From Verrucomicrobiales bacterium (GTDB lineage Bacteria; Verrucomicrobiota; Verrucomicrobiia; Verrucomicrobiales; DEV007): a stretch of DNA of 64,000 bases. The notes beneath the pieces were generated by a model. It was not told the DNA's origin. It did not search any database and was given only the letters and a program-made list of their open reading frames with translations. The first letter of the stretch is position 1. Each line of letters opens with the position of its first letter. Shown piece by piece: positions 59,925-64,000 of the stretch. Where the stretch lies: the NCBI GenBank assembly GCA_029213265.1, contig JARGNG010000011.1, forward strand, positions 62,001 through 126,000, in the 5' to 3' direction. Position numbers and translations under genes: made by a program.

Positions 59925-60758
59925 TTATTGGACCAAATCAACCCGCGATCCGTTTCTCAAAATCGTAAAGAGCTCCTCCATCTCGGCCTTTTCGACCATT
60001 ACTCCGAAGGATTGGGAATCGTCTCTCTTCACCTCCCGGATGAAAAGGCCAATTTTTCCGGTTCGAATCCACTTCGAACACTTCAAGTAATTGGTATCCA
60101 TGAAATTGATGGGGCGATCTTCGAACCATGCCACTTTTTCTTTGATCGTCGTGGAGACCGGGGCCCGCAGGTCCGGCGGAAGGTTGCTGTCGAGTATGGA
60201 GTAGCGCTTAAAAAAGGTCTCCCCATCAAACACCGTGATCAGATTCTCGCTGAGATCGATTTCGACCCGCAGCTTCAAGGGATACACCGTCAGTTCCTCA
60301 TCCGGATAAATCAGCGCATTTGATTTCGCGTTGGTCCGCATGATGTAGTCAATGGTCGTCTCCGACCGACGGGCAATCGTCACGAGAGCCTCCCCACGTC
60401 GTACCTTGTGAACCGTCTTTCCCGGTTGCGGAATCTTTGACAGCAGCAAATCGAGATTCAGCTCACCGACAATTCGTTTCGCCTCCTCGTGAGTTTTTGA
60501 CTCGGGAAAATACTCCATCAGGTAGAGAAGCCGGTCCCTCGCCGAGACCAGTTCACCTTCCTTTATCAGGTCAATTGCCTTGTCGAAATGGCGTTTCCCG
60601 AGATCGGGCTTTTCCCGGGTCGTTCCCCCGCCTTCCATGGTCCGGTTCACGACGATGTTTGGTTCGGCAAATTTCTTCCAGTAGAAATAGGCTCCTGCAA
60701 CGCCGCCGGCGCAGATCAACAAAGCAAGGAATGCGAGCAGAAACTTAAATCTTGCCAT
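59925..60758 (-). CDS. LysM protein with inactive L,D-transpeptidase-like domain
   Basis: 277 residues. One N-terminal membrane anchor (FKFLLAFLALLICAGGVAGA), a helical part, a LysM motif (VHKVRRGEALVTIARRSETT, IDYIMRTNAKSNALIYPDEE) and a C-terminal YkuD-like beta domain (VEIDLSENLITVFDGETFFK to FTILRNGSRVDLV). Where active L,D-transpeptidases have SHGCIR, this protein reads SFGVMV, so the catalytic Cys, His and Arg are all lost. It likely binds peptidoglycan but cannot cross-link it. Between a conserved unknown gene (15 bp upstream) and accA (52 bp downstream). Confidence 0.82.
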   Translation of the reverse strand: MARFKFLLAFLALLICAGGVAGAYFYWKKFAEPNIVVNRTMEGGGTTREKPDLGKRHFDKAIDLIKEGELVSARDRLLYLMEYFPESKTHEEAKRIVGELNLDLLLSKIPQPGKTVHKVRRGEALVTIARRSETTIDYIMRTNAKSNALIYPDEELTVYPLKLRVEIDLSENLITVFDGETFFKRYSILDSNLPPDLRAPVSTTIKEKVAWFEDRPINFMDTNYLKCSKWIRTGKIGLFIREVKRDDSQSFGVMVEKAEMEELFTILRNGSRVDLVQ

Positions 60759-60773
60759 GGTCGCTACGGTTGC

Positions 60774-61301
60774 TTAGAGCAGGCCTCTGCGTTTGAAATC
60801 AAAGGCGTTAATATCGCGGGAAGTGGCCACCATTTCCATGGTAAACTTCAGAAGCGATATCTCCCAGGTATCATCCACTCCAATGATGACCGCCCGCGAA
60901 GGGTTTCCACTCACCCGAATGTCATCGAGAATGCGGTCCCGCACGGCCTCGATCGGTTCGTGGACGATGGATTCGGTAAATCCCCGTTTTGCAAAAACGA
61001 AACCGTATTTCACGATGTCGAGATTGCCGAACTGACGAAACCACTCGGAAAAGACTTCCGCCTGTTCTCCAAACCCCTCGAACATCAGCTCCGCATAGGC
61101 CTCGGGACGAAGAATCTTCGGTTGCTCGGCCTCAATTTTTCCTTCCCGAACCCGAACTCGCCCGACCTCATCCATCGGCTCGGTTAGCAGATGAAACTGG
61201 AAGTTGGTCGTGCCGAAGGTGTCGATCCTTCGATCCGGCTCGTGCACCACTACAGTGGTCTCCATCGCGTAAGCAATGTCGTCGAAAGTAAGAGAAGACA
61301 T
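60774..61301 (-). CDS. Conserved protein of unknown function
   Basis: 175 residues, alpha/beta, no signal peptide or membrane segment: DDIAYAMETTVVVHEPDRRI, FGTTNFQFHLLTEPMDEVGR, PEAYAELMFEGFGEQAEVFS, and VIIGVDDTWEISLLKFTMEM near the end. I do not recognise a named family, although the length and codon pattern fit a real gene. It precedes the LysM gene by 15 bp and accA in turn, so it belongs to that operon. Confidence 0.65.
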   Translation of the reverse strand: MSSLTFDDIAYAMETTVVVHEPDRRIDTFGTTNFQFHLLTEPMDEVGRVRVREGKIEAEQPKILRPEAYAELMFEGFGEQAEVFSEWFRQFGNLDIVKYGFVFAKRGFTESIVHEPIEAVRDRILDDIRVSGNPSRAVIIGVDDTWEISLLKFTMEMVATSRDINAFDFKRRGLL

Positions 61302-61416
61302 CGTAAAGAAAGGGTCGCCTACCCTACGGGATGGCAGAAAAAATGCGAATCATTCCTCGCTCCGACACATCGCGAAATCGAGTCAGCCCTCCAAAATCAA
61401 GCTCGTGAGCCGGGCA

Positions 61417-61446
61417 AAAAAAATGCGCCCCGAATTGGAGGCGCAC
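61417..61446 (-). terminator. Rho-independent terminator of acpP
   Basis: On the minus strand: TGCGCC (61446-61441) T C, loop, GGGGCGCA, then eight T (61424-61417). Stem 6 bp plus one pair, clean T-run, 29 bp after the acpP stop. Confidence 0.85.
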
Positions 61447-61474
61447 TTCATTCCGTTAAGAAACTGAAAGATTC

Positions 61475-61717
61475 TTACTTGGACTGCTCTTCGATGTAGG
61501 AATTCACTTCACCAACGCTGGTCAGCTTTTCGGCATCCTCGTCGGGAACCGTAATGTCGAACTCTTCCTCAAAAGCCATTACCAGTTCAACGGTATCAAG
61601 AGAGTCCGCGCCGAGGTCTTCGATGAACTTCGCTTCAGGCTTAACCTGATCTTCGCTCACTCCGAGCTGTTCAACGATAATGTTTTTTACCTTTTCTTCG
61701 ATAGATGCGTCAGCCAT
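61475..61717 (-). CDS. acpP: Acyl carrier protein
   Basis: 80 residues, acidic. The 4'-phosphopantetheine Ser39 lies in [19 protein letters not shown], and the N-terminus [20 protein letters not shown] is typical. Carries growing fatty-acyl chains and serves FabH and PlsX, which are encoded about 43 kb away in this window. Ends at a strong terminator; divergent from thiH with a 150-bp gap. Confidence 0.98.
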   Translation of the reverse strand: MADASIEEKVKNIIVEQLGVSEDQVKPEAKFIEDLGADSLDTVELVMAFEEEFDITVPDEDAEKLTSVGEVNSYIEEQSK

Positions 61718-61867
61718 TTGCAGGGGGATAAGAGTTCTGTTGAGGCTGTTATTACCGGTGGTTCATCCGTTTGGCAACGGTTTTTTTGCTTCTCAGGGGT
61801 GACATTGTCATTTTCCCGCGCAAGCCGGCATTGCCGAACGATCTGACTTCGCTATGTTTCCGCAACT

Positions 61868-63034
61868 ATGTCGTTTGTCGAAAACCTCAATGCCCTCGAC
61901 GCGGGGGAAAAGATTTCTCCTCTGCTGGACCGCTTTCAGCAGCTGCTCGCACCGATGTCGCCCGGAGAAATGGAGATGCTCGCACAGCAGTCCGTGACAG
62001 CGACGCGGCAGAATTTCGGGAAAACGATGCGACTCTTCGCACCGATCTATCTCTCCAACGAATGCGTCAACAACTGCTCCTACTGCGGCTTTTCCCGGGA
62101 CAATCCCATTCTCCGCACCACTCTCACCGTCGAACAGGTGGTCGCGGAAGCGAAATTCCTGTCCCGCAAGGGCTTCCGTAATCTTCTCCTCGTCGCCGGG
62201 GAACACCCGAAATTCGTTTCCGACGGCTATCTCGAGGACTGTCTCGAAGCGCTTCGTGAATCGGTCCCCACGATCGCCATTGAAGTCGGGCCGATGGAAA
62301 CGCCGGAATACGCCCGCATGGTAGAGGCCGGCTGCGAAGGCCTCGTCGTTTACCAGGAAACCTATCGTCGCGAGCCCTACGCCGAATATCATACCGCGGG
62401 CCCCAAAAAGAACTTCGATTGGAGAATCGACTGCCCGGAACGCGGATACGACGGTGGCTTTCGTCGCATTGGGATCGGTGCCCTCATGGGACTGACCGAC
62501 TGGCGTTACGATGTGCTCCGGCTCGCGGCCCATCTGGAGTATCTCTATCGAACCTGTTGGAAAGCAACCTTCACGATCAGCCTCCCCCGCCTCCGCCCCG
62601 CTGCGGGAAAATTCCAGCCGGAGTTTGCCATGACCGATGCGGAGTTCGTGCAGGCTCTTTGTGCGTTCCGCGTTTGCTTTCCTCAGGTGGGAATCGTCCT
62701 GAGCACACGCGAACCGATCGCCCTTCGTAATGCTCTCTTCCCTCTCGGGATCACCTCAATCAGTGCCGGGAGCCATACCGAACCGGGCGGCTATACGGGC
62801 GAGGGAGCCGACGACGTTCATCTCACCGTGCGCGGTCGCCGCGTCGAGTTGGAGGAAGCGCCCCGGAAGCCCTGTGCCGGGACAGGGGAAACCACCGCAA
62901 CGGGTCAATTTGACATCGCCGACGAAAGAAGCCCGGAAGACGTGGCCGCCTATTTGCGGCAAGTCGGCCTGGAGCCGGTTTGGAAAGACTGGGACAGCTC
63001 AATCCTGTCGCCTGCCGCAAACACCCCTGTGTAA
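61868..63034 (+). CDS. thiH: 2-iminoacetate synthase ThiH
   Basis: 388 residues. Radical-SAM enzyme that cleaves tyrosine to dehydroglycine for the thiazole ring of thiamine. The 4Fe-4S cluster motif CxxxCxxC is intact (Cys66, Cys70, Cys73 in CVNNCSYCGF). Also TMRLFAPIYLSNE, LLVAGEHPKFVSDGYLEDCL, CEGLVVYQETYRREPYAEYH, RRIGIGALMGLTDWRYD and SAGSHTEPGGY. The last about 60 residues (ERRSPEDVAAYLRQVGLEPV region) form the usual C-terminal extension. Upstream of thiS; thiG is not visible in the window. Confidence 0.95.
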   Translation: MSFVENLNALDAGEKISPLLDRFQQLLAPMSPGEMEMLAQQSVTATRQNFGKTMRLFAPIYLSNECVNNCSYCGFSRDNPILRTTLTVEQVVAEAKFLSRKGFRNLLLVAGEHPKFVSDGYLEDCLEALRESVPTIAIEVGPMETPEYARMVEAGCEGLVVYQETYRREPYAEYHTAGPKKNFDWRIDCPERGYDGGFRRIGIGALMGLTDWRYDVLRLAAHLEYLYRTCWKATFTISLPRLRPAAGKFQPEFAMTDAEFVQALCAFRVCFPQVGIVLSTREPIALRNALFPLGITSISAGSHTEPGGYTGEGADDVHLTVRGRRVELEEAPRKPCAGTGETTATGQFDIADERSPEDVAAYLRQVGLEPVWKDWDSSILSPAANTPV

Positions 63035-63068
63035 ACCATTCATGGTAAACACGTTTCACGAGGTTTTC

Positions 63069-63272
63069 ATGACAATCACATTAAACGGAAAGAGCCACGA
63101 AATCGAGGCGAACTCCCCTACCATCACCGAATTTGTCGGAACGTTACCGATCGGCAATCAACCCGTGCTCGTGGAATTGAACGGAGAAGCGATTCTCGTT
63201 CGTGAATTTGACGAACACCGCATTCAGGAGGGAGATACGCTGGAAGTGATCCGCATGGTCGCCGGAGGATAG
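63069..63272 (+). CDS. thiS: Sulfur-carrier protein ThiS
   Basis: 67 residues from the ATG at 63069 (MTITLNGKSHEIEANSPTIT); an earlier in-frame ATG at 63042 adds nine residues. Ubiquitin-like fold, TIL-type strands, NQPVLVELNGEAILVREFDE, and the essential C-terminal Gly-Gly (MVAGG), which is thiocarboxylated to deliver sulfur for the thiazole moiety. It is small and would be missed by length cut-offs. Starts 35 bp after the thiH stop and is convergent with aat. Confidence 0.9.
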   Translation: MTITLNGKSHEIEANSPTITEFVGTLPIGNQPVLVELNGEAILVREFDEHRIQEGDTLEVIRMVAGG

Positions 63273-63336
63273 GCTTACTTCCGGGCATCGAGCCGGTGCG
63301 ATCCAGGTTTCCACAGACCGACCGGGAGGATCGGTG

Positions 63337-63939
63337 CTACGCAAAACTCGTCGTCACCAGCAGTGCCTGATTCAACTGGCGCAGATACTCGTATCGCGGG
63401 ATTTCGCGGCAACCGAACCGGGTGAGATGCTCGGTCGTCCACTGGGTGTCGAGCAATTGAAATTTCCGATCCTTGAGACGATCGACCAGGGAAACCAGCG
63501 CCACTTTCGAAGCATCGGTGGCTCGACTGAACATGGACTCCCCGAAAAAAGCGCCGCCGATCGCGATTCCATAGAGCCCTCCCGCAAGCTCGCCGTCCTT
63601 CCAGCACTCGACCGAGTGGGCGTATCCGAGCTCAAAGAGTTTCTCATAACTGGTGATAATCTCCTCGCTGATCCAGGTCGTCCTTCGATCTGAACACCCC
63701 TGCATTACTTCGGAAAACGCGGTATCAATTCGAATTTCGAACGGCTTCTTTCGGATCGTTCGCTCGAGACTCTTGGGAATGCGAAACTCCTCCAACGGGA
63801 TCACTCCCCGGGGGTCGGGAGAGAACCAACCGATCTCCCCCCGGTTGTCCATCGCCATCGGGAACATACCACCTCGGTAGGCGGCAATCAAAACTGCCGG
63901 CCGGATGTAGCCTTCCCTGGTGAAAATGGACTCGGACAT
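63337..63939 (-). CDS. aat: Leucyl/phenylalanyl-tRNA-protein transferase
   Basis: 200 residues. Transfers Leu/Phe from aminoacyl-tRNA to N-terminal Arg/Lys of proteins, marking them for ClpAP (N-degron pathway). Signatures: AYRGGMFPMAMDNRGEIGWF, SPDPRGVIPLEEFRIPKSLE, ELGYAHSVECWKDGELAGGL, YGIAIGGAFFGESMFSRATD, ASKVALVSLVDRLKDRKFQL, LLDTQWTTEHLTRFGCREI. Typical length and complete. No neighbour in its strand within the window; convergent with thiS. Confidence 0.95.
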   Translation of the reverse strand: MSESIFTREGYIRPAVLIAAYRGGMFPMAMDNRGEIGWFSPDPRGVIPLEEFRIPKSLERTIRKKPFEIRIDTAFSEVMQGCSDRRTTWISEEIITSYEKLFELGYAHSVECWKDGELAGGLYGIAIGGAFFGESMFSRATDASKVALVSLVDRLKDRKFQLLDTQWTTEHLTRFGCREIPRYEYLRQLNQALLVTTSFA

Positions 63940-64000
63940 AGCCTGATGAACTAGAAATTAGAGGGCCATTCGAATTTTGACAAACTCAAAAATGCGATCT

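Noticed and set aside
60060-60070. GGTTCGAATCC, like a tRNA T-loop
   Set aside because: No acceptor or anticodon arms can be drawn around it, and it lies in the LysM gene.

Overview
The window reads as chromosomal DNA of a Verrucomicrobiota bacterium (PVC superphylum), assigned from gene content only. Supporting signs are three planctomycete-type cytochrome (PSD1/DUF1549/DUF1553) genes, two with a downstream DUF1501 partner; a Cys-type sulfatase; an ECF sigma factor overlapping a FecR-type regulator; a DUF5069 gene; and an acyl-lipid/LpxI gene set expected of a diderm. Base composition is moderately GC-rich throughout. I see no prophage, integrase, transposase, CRISPR array, rRNA or tRNA, so this looks like core chromosome with a few accessory polysaccharide/sulfatase-type modules.

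Layout. 1-737: a PSD1 gene cut by the left edge, divergent from a secreted pectate-lyase-like protein (847-2280). 2515-8617: PBP1A-type penicillin-binding protein, an AraC regulator with DUF2071 and TIGR02206-type membrane genes, then gdhA. 8636-16495: a module with a DUF1501/PSD1 pair on the minus strand, a divergent sigma/FecR pair on the plus strand, and a convergent sulfatase. 16753-28322: DUF5069, rpmF, plsX, fabH, then a tightly overlapping batA-batB(C)-batD-batE aerotolerance-type operon, rsmB and a periplasmic phosphodiesterase-like protein. 28351-33384 (minus): a two-repeat secretin/STN-like protein, an HD-domain protein, and a glcD-glcF-MauE operon. 33546-37794: the third PSD1 gene with its DUF1501 partner. 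38062-44184: CysJ-like flavoprotein, M48 protease, a shortened aldehyde-dehydrogenase-like protein beside deoB, and a small conserved gene. 44281-50726 (minus): TPR protein, a Gfo/Idh/MocA oxidoreductase-LpxI-EamA cluster, a GntP permease and an orphan E1-alpha dehydrogenase subunit. 50920-55354: DUF2934/helix-hairpin-helix protein, proC, a UDP-sugar pyrophosphorylase, RidA and a D-threonine-aldolase-type PLP enzyme. 55485-63939: Pro-rich SH3-tailed secreted protein, M19 dipeptidase, TrmH-type methyltransferase, accA with a LysM/dead L,D-transpeptidase neighbour, acpP, thiH-thiS and aat.

How genes connect. plsX, fabH, accA and acpP supply fatty-acid/phospholipid synthesis. LpxI and the adjacent oxidoreductase point to lipid A. 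PBP1A, the LysM protein and the M48 protease act at the envelope. glcDF, gdhA, proC, deoB, gntP and the DSD1 enzyme are ordinary carbon/nitrogen metabolism. The strongest candidate for something little described is the 8.6-16.5 kb module. Its divergent intergenic region carries the same motif (TGTCCAAAA-nn-CCG-N9-CTT) reading outward toward both the PSD1 gene and the sigma gene, as expected if the sigma factor drives itself and the cytochrome/DUF1501 pair. A second notable signal is a family of roughly 60-76 bp intergenic elements with short terminal inverted repeats (TAGAGGAA ... TTCCTCTA) at several sites.
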